From DATKMG01 sp035541995 (lineage in GTDB: Bacteria > Acidobacteriota > Terriglobia > Versatilivoradales > Versatilivoraceae): a DNA stretch of 47,573 nt. A program made the translations under genes and the position numbers. Location: NCBI GenBank assembly GCA_035541995.1, contig DATKMG010000802.1:1-47573 (forward strand). The letters are read 5' to 3'. Below, piece after piece: positions 17,171 to 25,620 of the stretch. Within the stretch, counting starts at the first letter, position 1, and every line of letters starts with the position of its first letter. Under the pieces are notes generated by a model that did not search any database, was not told the origin of the DNA, and saw nothing but the letters and a program-made list of their open reading frames with translations.

Positions 17171-18238
17171 ATGGAATCTTCTCAATCACAGATTACACGC
17201 CTCGAACAGCGGCTCGGAGCTGACTGGAACTTTATTCGAGAAGCGCGAGTACGTACCCAGAAAAAACGCGATGAGTTGAGATCGGTTCTGGCTGGATTTG
17301 ATTCAGAGGACACAAGCATCGTGGTATTCGGATCATTAGCGCGAGACGAATTCACTGAAGGAAGCGATATCGACTGGACACTCCTCATCGACGGCTCCGC
17401 TGATCCCAAACATCTTGAACTAATACCTCAAATTACAGAAGTCATTAGCAAGGCCTCTGCGAAAGATCCAGGGCGTGAGGGTACATTCGGAAACATGGCA
17501 TTCAGCCATGAGTTGATACATCTAATCGGAGGCGAAGATGATACAAATCGGAACACGACTCGTCGGATATTGCTCTTGTTAGAGTCTGATGTCGTTGGCC
17601 GACCCGAGGCTTATGATCGCGTAGTTAAGAATGTTCTTCAACGTTACTTAAATGAAGATCGGGGTTTTCTTCGTGGTACGGCACAGCATCATGTCCCACG
17701 CTTTCTCTTAAATGACCTCGCGCGGTATTGGCGAACTATGGCAGTTGACTTTGCCTACAAGCAAAGAACTCGTTTTGGCAGGGGCGGAGCCATAAGAAAC
17801 ATCAAGTTGCGGATGTCCCGTAAGCTCATCTATGTTTCTGGGTTGCTGACTTGTTTTAGCTGCCAGTTGGGATTTGGGGAAGTTCTAGGTCCAATCAATT
17901 GTCACAGGACTAATGGCTCCCTCGAATGCATCGAATGCCTGCGAAGATTCTTACGGCGAACACCGCTCGAGATCCTGGCAAGTGCATTTTTGCATTTTGA
18001 GCACTTGGATGAGACTGCGCGAATGGTCGTCGATGCGTATAATGCGTTCTTGGGAATACTTTCAGACCAAAGCCTTCGAGAGCACCTCGAAAATCTTCCT
18101 CCTGATCCCGATCAATCCGACGAAACCTTCCAGAAAGCTCGGAAATTGAGTCATGTTTTCCGAGACGGGTTGCTGGAACTGTTCTTCGACGAAAAGACAG
18201 AATTGTGTCAATTGACTAAAACGTATGGAGTTTTCTAA
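17171..18238 (+). CDS. Nucleotidyltransferase-fold protein of the accessory cassette
   Basis: The protein (355 residues from the ATG at 17171) has a pol-beta-like minimal nucleotidyltransferase site: FGSLARDEF followed by GSDIDW. The GS pair and the two Asp residues of DID match the hG[GS]...Dh[DE]h signature (about residues 54-69). A conserved-looking helical part follows, including RRILLLLESDVVG and YDRVVKNVLQRYL. The rest is alpha-helical without a recognised domain. The family cannot be fixed by eye: it resembles DUF294/GlnD-type or small-molecule nucleotidyltransferases rather than classical CD-NTases of CBASS. Its frame is open upstream to a TTG at 17108 inside the hsdR end. It is coupled to the TIM-barrel gene through a TAATG overlap. 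Substrate is unknown. Confidence 0.75.
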   Translation: MESSQSQITRLEQRLGADWNFIREARVRTQKKRDELRSVLAGFDSEDTSIVVFGSLARDEFTEGSDIDWTLLIDGSADPKHLELIPQITEVISKASAKDPGREGTFGNMAFSHELIHLIGGEDDTNRNTTRRILLLLESDVVGRPEAYDRVVKNVLQRYLNEDRGFLRGTAQHHVPRFLLNDLARYWRTMAVDFAYKQRTRFGRGGAIRNIKLRMSRKLIYVSGLLTCFSCQLGFGEVLGPINCHRTNGSLECIECLRRFLRRTPLEILASAFLHFEHLDETARMVVDAYNAFLGILSDQSLREHLENLPPDPDQSDETFQKARKLSHVFRDGLLELFFDEKTELCQLTKTYGVF

Positions 18239-18948
18239 TGCGAACGATTGGTTTCTCAACTGGCGCTCTAGCCTATGCAGATTTCCGAGGTGGTGTAGGA
18301 ATGCTCCGTGGGAAGAGCATCCATGCCATTGAACTTTCTGCTTTGCGACAAAAGGAGCTCCTTCCGATGCTCCGAGGCCTTGACGAACTCGACTTGTCTC
18401 AATTCAACTATATTGCTGTTCATGCCCCAAGTGAGTTCAGCAAGGAGGACGAGAGGGAGATCGTGATGATGTTACTGACAGTCAGCCAACGGGGTTGGCC
18501 AGTCGTTCTGCATCCAGACACCATCCACGACTTCTCACTCTGGAGAGAATTGGGTAAATTGCTCTGTATTGAGAATATGGACAAACGCAAGCCGAGAGGG
18601 CGCACATCTCTTGAGCTTTCATACATCTTTAGCAGTCTGCCTGAAGCATCCTTTTGTTTCGACATCGCTCATGCGCGGCAAGTAGACAGCACAATGACTG
18701 AGGCCTACTTCATTCTTAAGGACTTCGGACCTCGACTCCGACAGCTCCATGTGAGCGAGGTGAACACGCGAAGCAAGCATGACCCCCTTTCTCTGGCATC
18801 AATTCTTGCGTTCCAGGAAGTGGCTGACCTGATTCCTGAGTATATACCCTTGATCCTTGAGACACCCGTTCCGGCCGAACAGATCGAGGCCGAAATGGAA
18901 CGGGCAAGGGAAGCATTGCCAGTACACGAACAGGCGTTTGCTTATTAA
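18238..18948 (+). CDS. Xylose-isomerase-like TIM-barrel protein (AP endonuclease 2/sugar epimerase superfamily)
   Basis: The 236-residue protein has the repeating beta/alpha pattern and metal-ligand set of the AP_endonuc_2 superfamily. It shows AIELSAL (Glu), AVHAPSEF (His), VLHPDTIH (His), LCIENMD (Glu), CFDIAHARQVD (Asp, His), QLHVSEVN (His) and LILETPV (Glu). All the usual metal-binding positions look intact, so it is probably an active metalloenzyme. Members include sugar isomerases, epimerases and endonuclease IV; which applies here cannot be told. The start codon shares a base with the stop of the nucleotidyltransferase gene (TAATG), so the two are translated together. It is shorter than most sugar epimerases (270-300). 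Confidence 0.75.
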   Translation: MRTIGFSTGALAYADFRGGVGMLRGKSIHAIELSALRQKELLPMLRGLDELDLSQFNYIAVHAPSEFSKEDEREIVMMLLTVSQRGWPVVLHPDTIHDFSLWRELGKLLCIENMDKRKPRGRTSLELSYIFSSLPEASFCFDIAHARQVDSTMTEAYFILKDFGPRLRQLHVSEVNTRSKHDPLSLASILAFQEVADLIPEYIPLILETPVPAEQIEAEMERAREALPVHEQAFAY

Positions 18949-19224
18949 TTCCTCGTAGTGCCCCCATGCCCCCTGTTCATTCACTGTGACATTTGGAGAA
19001 GCGTGTGAAAATTTTTACTTTCCCTGATTCACCACTTCCCCAGGTACAGTTCGCTGTTTACTGTTGAATGTTCGAGGCCAGTTTTTTCCTTCTTGATGGC
19101 TCCAAAGAAGATGCTTCCAAGATGATCCGCCGGTCCCGGATCAAGAGATATATGACAATAGACTATTGATCGTTGGCACTTCTTGGGGCGTATCATTCAT
19201 AAGTGAGAAAACTGGAGAACCCTT
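18949..19224. other. Intergenic region at the right edge of the accessory island
   Basis: There is no supportable gene. A 33-residue frame at 19068-19169 (starting MFEASFFLLDGSKED) has a protein-like texture but no Shine-Dalgarno and may be a remnant. No hsdM or hsdS remnant, tRNA, or obvious direct repeat matching the left edge was recognised by eye. Confidence 0.35.
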
Positions 19225-21132
19225 TCATTCATCCAGGACCGCCAGGGTTTTCTCCCATTCGCTATAAAGGCTCTCAAGGCGCTGTGTCAGTTCACGATGC
19301 TGATGGCTCAGCTTATGGAGTTGAAGAAAGTCACTGGCCAAAGCCGGATCGCTCATCTGACCGAGTGTCTTGTGGGCCAGTCCTTCGATCTCCCGGATCT
19401 CGTGTTCCAGAGAGGCGCACTGAGTCTTCAATCTGTTCAACTCGTTCTTGCTGAGTTTCTTTGCGCGGATTAGGGGGGAGGTGGAAGACTCTTCCAGCTT
19501 GACTCTTGGAGAACGGAGAGCGTAGGCCGTTTCTTGCGCCAATCCAGTCTCGAATTCGTGGTAGGTACCCTCAAACCAGCGACAGCCACCTTCTCCATCC
19601 AAGTAAAGGACTCGGTGGCAGATCCTGTTAATCAAATATCGGTCGTGGGACACGATGACTAACGTGCCCGGGAAATCTTGGAGAGCCGCTTCCAGAGCTT
19701 CGCAGGACGGGATATCCAGATGGTTCGTGGGCTCATCGAAAATCAGGGTGTTAGCCTTCCCAAAAATCAACTTGGCTAGGGCCAACCGGCTTTTTTCACC
19801 TCCACTCAACGAAGCCACGTTTTGAAAGACTTCATCTCCGCGAAAAAGAAAGCGGGCCAGATAACTCCGCAGGGTCTCGTCGCTCAGTAGAGGGGAAATG
19901 GACCGTATTTCGTCCAGAGCTGTGGCCGCAAGATCGAGTTGTTCCAACTGTTGGTCATAGAATGCCACCTCGACCTTGGGACCCACTTGGATCTCTCCGC
20001 GAAGCGGACGCGTCTTACCGAGGAGAGTCTTGACCAGCGTCGTCTTGCCTGAGCCGTTTGGGCCAATAACCCCCAACCGATCACCCCGGTAAAGATGAAA
20101 ATCAATTCCCTTCACCACAGGGGTCTCGTATCCGATTTCCAGTTCCGAAATGCGGAATACCAGATTGTGGCTCGGTCTGTCCATATCGAAGCGGAATCTG
20201 GAAGGAGTCGCATCCGAGGCTACCGGCTCCAGGCGCTCCAGCTTCCTCAGCATCTTCCTGCGCGATTGGGCCTGGCGGGCCTTCTGACCGGCCAGGTTAC
20301 GTTGGATGAAATCTTCAGTCCTATCGATGAGTTGTTGTTGAAACTCGTAAGCTTTCCGGTGCTGCGCGAGACGACCTTCGCGCTCCCTCACGTACCACGA
20401 GTAATTGCCGGGGTATTCTTCCACACGGTTATCGGCGAGTTCCAGAATTCGTTTGATCGTGGCGTCGAGAAAGTACCGATCATGGGAGATCACGATGCAG
20501 GCATGCGGGTAGTCGACAAGGAAGTTCTCCAGCCAGCGGACCGCAGGGATGTCCAGGTGGTTAGTGGGTTCGTCCAGGAGGAGAAGATTCGGCTCGACCA
20601 GCAGGAGTTTGGCCAAATTGACTCGGTTCTTTTCCCCACCGCTAAGCTGCGAAGCGTCTCGATCGAGATCGGGCCTTGAGAATCCCAGTCCAAAGAGAAC
20701 AGCCTCAGTCCTGGCTCTGTAATCGTACCCTCCCTCCACTTCCCATCGAGTCTGCGTCTGGCTGTATTGGTCGAGCAAGGATTGTACTTCGGGACCCCTG
20801 GCCTTCAGTTCGATTTCGGCTTCCAGGCGATTGATCTCTTGTTCCATTTCCTCTAGTCGTCGAAAAACGGAGAGGGCCTCGCCAAACAGGGTCTTCTCAG
20901 AATTCAGCCGTGCAATCTGCTGCATGAAACCGATGCGTAGGTGGGGATCACGTTGAATCTGTCCCTGGTCGGGTTCTGTTTCTCCCAGAATCAGGCGAAG
21001 GAGCGTCGTTTTCCCCACGCCGTTTCGTCCTACCAGACCCACCTTATCACCGGGGTTGATTTGAAACGTCACATCCCGGAAGAGTTCGTTTGACCCAAAA
21101 GCCTTACTGACTTGGTTTAGATTTACTAACAT
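19225..21132 (-). CDS. ABC-F family ATPase (Uup/YheS-like)
   Basis: ABC-F proteins carry two fused nucleotide-binding domains without membrane segments and act on the ribosome as translation factors or resistance determinants. Domain 1 has Walker A GRNGVGKTT (about 36-44), signature LSGGEKNRV and Walker B LLLLDEPTNHLD. Domain 2 has GPNGSGKTT, LSGGEKSRL and LIFDEPTNHLD. An inter-domain linker rich in charged residues lies at about 245-320. The last 80 residues form a predicted coiled coil (KLSKNELNRLKTQ...), as in Uup. It has 635 residues. It follows the S41 protease gene on the same strand but is separated from it by a terminator; a 6-bp hairpin (21146-21161) lies in its leader. Confidence 0.92.
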   Translation of the reverse strand: MLVNLNQVSKAFGSNELFRDVTFQINPGDKVGLVGRNGVGKTTLLRLILGETEPDQGQIQRDPHLRIGFMQQIARLNSEKTLFGEALSVFRRLEEMEQEINRLEAEIELKARGPEVQSLLDQYSQTQTRWEVEGGYDYRARTEAVLFGLGFSRPDLDRDASQLSGGEKNRVNLAKLLLVEPNLLLLDEPTNHLDIPAVRWLENFLVDYPHACIVISHDRYFLDATIKRILELADNRVEEYPGNYSWYVREREGRLAQHRKAYEFQQQLIDRTEDFIQRNLAGQKARQAQSRRKMLRKLERLEPVASDATPSRFRFDMDRPSHNLVFRISELEIGYETPVVKGIDFHLYRGDRLGVIGPNGSGKTTLVKTLLGKTRPLRGEIQVGPKVEVAFYDQQLEQLDLAATALDEIRSISPLLSDETLRSYLARFLFRGDEVFQNVASLSGGEKSRLALAKLIFGKANTLIFDEPTNHLDIPSCEALEAALQDFPGTLVIVSHDRYLINRICHRVLYLDGEGGCRWFEGTYHEFETGLAQETAYALRSPRVKLEESSTSPLIRAKKLSKNELNRLKTQCASLEHEIREIEGLAHKTLGQMSDPALASDFLQLHKLSHQHRELTQRLESLYSEWEKTLAVLDE

Positions 21133-21195
21133 GAGAAGAAACTAGCCGTCTCAAAAGACGGACATCCTCGACCAAAACCGAATTGGCAGGGGGCA

Positions 21196-21222
21196 AGAAA
21201 AAAGGGCAGCCGAAACTGCCCT
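21196..21222 (-). terminator. Intrinsic terminator after the S41 protease gene
   Basis: On the minus strand, a 7-bp perfect stem (21216-21222 with 21203-21209) closes a 6-base loop and is followed by a T-rich tract (six consecutive Ts in the transcript direction, then CTT). It ends transcription of the S41 gene about 90 bases past its stop codon. Confidence 0.88.
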
Positions 21223-21313
21223 CTGTGGTTCTTTCAACTTCTCGTGGAGGAGTTGTCGTCCAAACTCCTCCTGATTCGTGCCGATTGTGCCTATAGGTCC
21301 TATGGATCGGTAA

Positions 21314-22564
21314 CTAGGCTGCTTTTTGCCGTTCCACTGGAGAAGCAGTCAATATCTCGATGGCTTTCTTTAGCTGGCGATCCTCTTGTGTTTCCGGTTT
21401 GGCCTCGGTTCCAGAGGGGCTCTCGACCGAATCATCGTCGTCTGAAGATTCGATATCTCCTTTAAAGGCCTCCAGCCCGTCTTTCACCTCTTGGTCGGGA
21501 GCTACCCCATTGTCCTGAATGACCTTTCCGGATTGCGAATAGAATTTGGCCACCGAAAGCAAGACGGCAGTGTCATTGTCAAGGGGGAAAATCTTTTGCA
21601 ACGATGCTTTGCCGAAACTGCGGACCCCCACGACCTCCCCCCGCCGGTTCTCCTTGATGGCTGCAGCGACAATCTCTGCCGCCGCTGCACTTCCGTAATT
21701 CTGGAGCACAGCCAGGGGCTGCCGCGTGACGTTTTTCGTGGCATCGGCCACATATTCCCGCTTGACTGATTTCTGGCCTTGGGAGTACGCGATTACGCCA
21801 TGGTCCAGGAAAAGATTAGCTACCTTGATGCCCTCTTCGTACTCGTCGCCTCCGCAATTTCGGACATCAAGAATAAAACGAACAGCCCCGTTTTTAGTGA
21901 GATGCAATATTTTGCTGCGAATTTCTTCGCTGACTCCTGGAGTAAACCGGTAGACTTTTAGGTACCCTATTTTACTCTCAAGCAAAGTGGCTTTCACGGG
22001 AGGGATGCGGTCCTCCTCACGAACCAAACTCAAATCCAAAGGCTCGTTTCGACCTCGGCGCAGCAACTTCAATTTCACTGACGAGCCAACGGGACCCGTT
22101 AGCAAGGCTTCGGTTTGAAGCAGGCTGATGTCGCGAGTCGAGACGTCTTCAATCGATTCAATGACATCCCCCGCCTTGACACCAGCACGGGCCCCCGCAC
22201 AACCTTCTATTGGATGCACGACGTAAGCGTAACCCAGTAATTTCTCCTTGGAGAGATCCAGCCCGACATCTCCATTGCCATTGGTCTTGTGTTTCTTGTA
22301 GCGATCATATTCCTCAGCGGTCAAGAAAGCACTGTAAGAATCCAACGATTCCAGTAGGCCGCGCAAAGCACCGCGCATTACCTCAGTGATGTTGGGTTCT
22401 TCCACATAACTGGACCGAATCTTGGATAGCACTTCCTGGAAAACGGAGAGCTGCGAGTAGGCTCCTTCCTTGGCAGTTACTCGTCCAAGCAATCCCCCGA
22501 CCACTGCGTAAAATACGAAAATGGTCGATATCAGTATTAGAGAAAACTTGTTTCGATAACTCAT
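21314..22564 (-). CDS. S41-family (CtpA-like) protease homologue lacking the expected catalytic serine
   Basis: C-terminal processing proteases are periplasmic serine proteases with a PDZ domain. I start at the ATG at 22564 (416 residues), 4 bases after GGAGG. An N-terminal membrane anchor (about 6-27, KFSLILISTIFVFYAVVGGLLG) is followed by an N-terminal helical region, a PDZ domain (about 90-175, GVKAGDVIESIEDV) and the S41 core (about 190-350). In active CtpA proteins the serine is the second Ser of GSASASE. Here the stretch is YGSAAAAEIV, so that position is Ala, confirmed at the base level (minus strand, about 21678-21700). The catalytic Lys is kept (SFGKASLQ). DVRNCGGDEYEE replaces the usual DLRNNPGG. 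It is probably a non-proteolytic homologue. The acidic C-terminal tail has a run of Asp. Confidence 0.88.
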   Translation of the reverse strand: MSYRNKFSLILISTIFVFYAVVGGLLGRVTAKEGAYSQLSVFQEVLSKIRSSYVEEPNITEVMRGALRGLLESLDSYSAFLTAEEYDRYKKHKTNGNGDVGLDLSKEKLLGYAYVVHPIEGCAGARAGVKAGDVIESIEDVSTRDISLLQTEALLTGPVGSSVKLKLLRRGRNEPLDLSLVREEDRIPPVKATLLESKIGYLKVYRFTPGVSEEIRSKILHLTKNGAVRFILDVRNCGGDEYEEGIKVANLFLDHGVIAYSQGQKSVKREYVADATKNVTRQPLAVLQNYGSAAAAEIVAAAIKENRRGEVVGVRSFGKASLQKIFPLDNDTAVLLSVAKFYSQSGKVIQDNGVAPDQEVKDGLEAFKGDIESSDDDDSVESPSGTEAKPETQEDRQLKKAIEILTASPVERQKAA

Positions 22565-22601
22565 CGTTCCTCCAAACGGATCCACTATAAAAACACGATA
22601 T

Positions 22602-22607
22602 ATTATA
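22602..22607 (-). promoter_or_regulatory. -10 box candidate for the S41 gene
   Basis: On the minus strand, a perfect TATAAT precedes the gene, predicting a start site near 22595, about 30 bases before the ATG. The -35 at the right distance is weak; a TTGAAG lies only 9 bases upstream. Confidence 0.4.
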
Positions 22608-22855
22608 ACAGATTCACTTCAATGAACATGAGATTCTCAGGAAACAGGATGTAATCCAAGGGTGGCTGGAGACGCCACACAACTGCGGCGTGTTGCCTCG
22701 AGCGGGGCAAGAAAGTCCTGCCTCCGCGGATTTGGAGTCCTTGCGACCCGCAGCAAGAGAACCGCCAAATATTAAGCCCTATCTGTCGCACGTTGAAGTA
22801 CGCTCCAGGCAATGCCCTCAGTGTGCCATGTTTCGGGCAGACAAGGTGGATTGTT

Positions 22856-24478
22856 TCAATTCGGAATGACCCATGGAATCCCGTAGGCGTATAACATGAC
22901 CAGGAGACCTACCAGTGTCGCCAATAAGATGCTATGTTTGAAGATTGCTTTGAATAGATCAGCCTCTTTGCCTTCTTGCTTAGTCGCGGCCGTGGCCACA
23001 ACGATACTCTGTGCAGCAATCATTTTGCCCATGACGCCTCCTGCGCTGTTGGCCGAAGTCATCAGGACCGGGCTTAAGCTGAGTTGTTCTGCTGTTACCT
23101 TCTGAAGATTACCAAATAGCGCATTGGAGCCAGCATCAGTGCCAGTCAGTCCGACTCCCACCCATCCCAGCAGCGTCCCGAAGAAAGGGTAGACCCACCC
23201 TGTATGGGTCAGGCTGAGGCCAATGATCGTGTCCGTTCCTGAATAGCGTGTGACGAAGGCGAGTCCTACCATGAAACAGATGGCCAACAGCGATGGGACC
23301 AACTGGCGGAAGGTCTTGCCAAACACCCTGAAAGCACTGCGAAAGGTAAGGCCCAATATCGGTACTGAAAGGAAGGCTCCGACAAACACAGCAGTTCCAG
23401 GCAATGCTAGCACGTTCAAATTCATTCTGGCCTCTTCTGGGATTGGACGAGGGACTGCCGGTGGAACTCTCATCACCACGTTGTGCAAGCCTGAAAGCGG
23501 AAAGGTCAATGAAGCGAAGCGAAGTCGCTGGTTGACTGATGGTAGGCCGGCCAAGAAGATACAGAAGGATGCTAAAATAAAAGGAGACCATCCCTTCAGG
23601 ATCGTCAGGAATGAATGACAATTCCCGTACCTCGAGGGAGTCTCAGGGTCGATTTCCATGGTGCGGGATGGCTTCCAGACCTTAAGGAACCCCACCATGA
23701 TCAGGAGAGTGCAGGTCCCCGACAAAATGTCGACTAGGCCCGTCTCCCCGTAGTTAGCCCACAAAAATTGCACTCCCGCGAAACAAGCTCCACTGACCAG
23801 CAATGCTGGAAAGACTTCCCGAGTTTGCTTCCAACTCACAGTCGTTCGCATGAGCCAGAGAGGAAGGATTAAGGAAAAAGGCGGGAGGATCCGACCCAGC
23901 ATGGCGTTGATCATGGGCTCTGACAAGCCGGTCACTCCCACTAAAACCCGCACTGGATTGCCTACGCCGCCCCAGGCCACCGGGGCCGTGTTCGCCAAGA
24001 GGCAAATGGTTGCTGCCTGAAAAGGGGGAAAACCAAGTCCGATTAAGAACGAGCCGGCGATTGCGACAGGGGCTCCTCCCCCCCCAGTGCCTTCCAGGAA
24101 TGCCCCAAAGCAGAAGGCAATTAAGATCATCTGGATTCGCAAGTCGGAGGAAACAGAGGCAATGGAATGCTTCATCACCTCAAACTGCCCGGTTTCAACC
24201 GCGATATTGTACAGGAAAATGGAAGAGATAATGATCCAGGCGATTTGTAGAAAGCCGAATACCACTCCGAGCCAGGCGGCCAGTGAGATCAACCCGCCAG
24301 GCATTTTCAACACCAGGCCAGCTACCAGGATTGCCGTGGCCATTCCACACATCGCGGAAAACCAGACGCGCTTTTTTAGTACCAGGAGGGCGAAGAATAG
24401 TACCAGGACCGGCAGTGTCGCCACTGCCGTTGACAAAGGCCAATCACCGAAGGGATCATAATTTTGATGCCAGTTCAT
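22856..24478 (-). CDS. lctP: L-lactate permease family transporter
   Basis: LctP proteins import lactate or glycolate with protons across the inner membrane. The 540-residue product is highly hydrophobic, with about 12-14 membrane segments. It contains family-typical stretches: an N-terminal WPLSTAVATLPVLVLFFALL, then FGAFLEGTGGGGAPVAIAGSFLIGLGF, ANTAPVAWGGVGNPV, and the C-terminal GWVGVGLTGTDAGSNALFGNLQ with NSAGGVMGKMIAAQSI. The length fits the family. It is divergent from mqnA with a shared 180-base gap. No lactate dehydrogenase gene or regulator is next to it. Confidence 0.93.
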   Translation of the reverse strand: MNWHQNYDPFGDWPLSTAVATLPVLVLFFALLVLKKRVWFSAMCGMATAILVAGLVLKMPGGLISLAAWLGVVFGFLQIAWIIISSIFLYNIAVETGQFEVMKHSIASVSSDLRIQMILIAFCFGAFLEGTGGGGAPVAIAGSFLIGLGFPPFQAATICLLANTAPVAWGGVGNPVRVLVGVTGLSEPMINAMLGRILPPFSLILPLWLMRTTVSWKQTREVFPALLVSGACFAGVQFLWANYGETGLVDILSGTCTLLIMVGFLKVWKPSRTMEIDPETPSRYGNCHSFLTILKGWSPFILASFCIFLAGLPSVNQRLRFASLTFPLSGLHNVVMRVPPAVPRPIPEEARMNLNVLALPGTAVFVGAFLSVPILGLTFRSAFRVFGKTFRQLVPSLLAICFMVGLAFVTRYSGTDTIIGLSLTHTGWVYPFFGTLLGWVGVGLTGTDAGSNALFGNLQKVTAEQLSLSPVLMTSANSAGGVMGKMIAAQSIVVATAATKQEGKEADLFKAIFKHSILLATLVGLLVMLYAYGIPWVIPN

Positions 24479-24659
24479 TCACGGCGTCCTTATAGGAGCA
24501 GTGTCGTGGGAGGCAGCCGGGGTTGGTGGCTCCAACATCGATTAGATTGGAAAGTCTCGCTCGAAAGCTGTGGCAGTAGCCCAATGACTGAAGGTACTCT
24601 ACCCAAAACTTACTCGAATTGAAAGGACTAAAATCCCCTAAACACGGTAGAATCCTGGC

Positions 24660-25451
24660 ATGAGGAAACCTCGCATCTCGATTGTGTCGTACCTGAATTC
24701 CTACCCTCTTTCGTGGGGGTATATCTGGGGACGGCAGAAAGAACAATTTGAACCGGTATTCTCGTCGCCGTCGCAATGCGCAGACTGGCTGGCAGCCGGA
24801 ATGGTCGATGTGGGGTTGATTCCGGCCATCGAATACCAGCGGATCCCTTCACTCAAAGTGGTACCCGCACTCTCACTGGCCGCCAAGAAACAAGTCCGGA
24901 GCGTCCTCCTATTGAGCAAGCTCCCTGTCACACAGGTACGGACAGTCGCACTCGACAGCTCTTCGAGAACCTCGGTGTCTTTGCTTCAGATTCTCTTTCG
25001 CGACCGATTCCACCTCCAACCGGTTATGAACTCGGTTGCCCCGAATGTGGAGGTCATGCTTCAGACCCACGACGCGGCCTTGGTCATTGGTGACGTTGCC
25101 TTAAAGGCCAGCGATCATGGATTATTCAAGTATGATTTGGCTGAGGAATGGCGGGCCTTGACTGGCAAACCATTTGTCTTTGCTTTTTGGGGAGTACGAA
25201 AATCGAGTCAGATTTGCGACCCCTTCCCCTTCCTTGACTCCTTCCAACAAGGACGTGAACATCTTCAAGAGATTGTCAGCCAACAATCTATTAAACTCCA
25301 GCTTCCTGAAGAGTCTTTGTTGAGCTATCTATGCGATGCGATGAATTATAGTTTAGACGACGAAAATCTGGAAGGACTGGAATTGTTTTACCAGTCAGCC
25401 CACCGGTTGGGGCTGGTCAGTGAACTCAAAGACATAGAATTCCTTTCTTGA
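24660..25451 (+). CDS. mqnA: Chorismate dehydratase (futalosine menaquinone pathway)
   Basis: MqnA converts chorismate to 3-enolpyruvylbenzoate, the first step of the futalosine route to menaquinone. The N-terminus RISIVSYLNSYPLSWG and the SPSQCADWLAAGMVDVGLIPAIEY stretch are typical of MqnA. So are VALDSSSRTSVSLLQILF and the DAALVIGDVAL and FAFWGVRK segments. Its 263 residues are usual for the family. There is no Shine-Dalgarno; instead TAGAAT (24648-24653) lies 6 bases before the ATG, suggesting a leaderless transcript if it acts as a -10. No other mqn gene lies in the window. Confidence 0.93.
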   Translation: MRKPRISIVSYLNSYPLSWGYIWGRQKEQFEPVFSSPSQCADWLAAGMVDVGLIPAIEYQRIPSLKVVPALSLAAKKQVRSVLLLSKLPVTQVRTVALDSSSRTSVSLLQILFRDRFHLQPVMNSVAPNVEVMLQTHDAALVIGDVALKASDHGLFKYDLAEEWRALTGKPFVFAFWGVRKSSQICDPFPFLDSFQQGREHLQEIVSQQSIKLQLPEESLLSYLCDAMNYSLDDENLEGLELFYQSAHRLGLVSELKDIEFLS

Positions 25452-25620
25452 ACATCCTATCGCTGTAAAGGCAAGCCTTCAGGTTGTGTCCTGGCTCGTC
25501 CAGATAAACCGATGCACTCGTAACAGCAGACTCTTATTGTTGAATGCCGGACACCAGGTATGTCACTCCTTCAAAAGGGGCTTGGCACATTATTTCTATT
25601 AGTGTGTAGGGAAGTGAAAG

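Noticed and set aside
17093..17218. Out-of-frame continuation past the hsdR stop with a protein-like stretch (VDTRKKRAPTAWEGEYNR)
   Set aside because: Only about 40 codons, does not match the expected next HsdR domain, and overlaps the NTase start; possibly a scar, but not supportable as a gene.
17171..18948. Calling the NTase/TIM-barrel pair a CBASS system
   Set aside because: The motif lacks the GT element typical of CD-NTases and no known CBASS effector (phospholipase, nuclease, transmembrane) or ancillary Cap gene is present.
20095..20679. 194-residue plus-strand frame inside the ABC-F gene
   Set aside because: Shadow of the ABC-F reading frame on the other strand.
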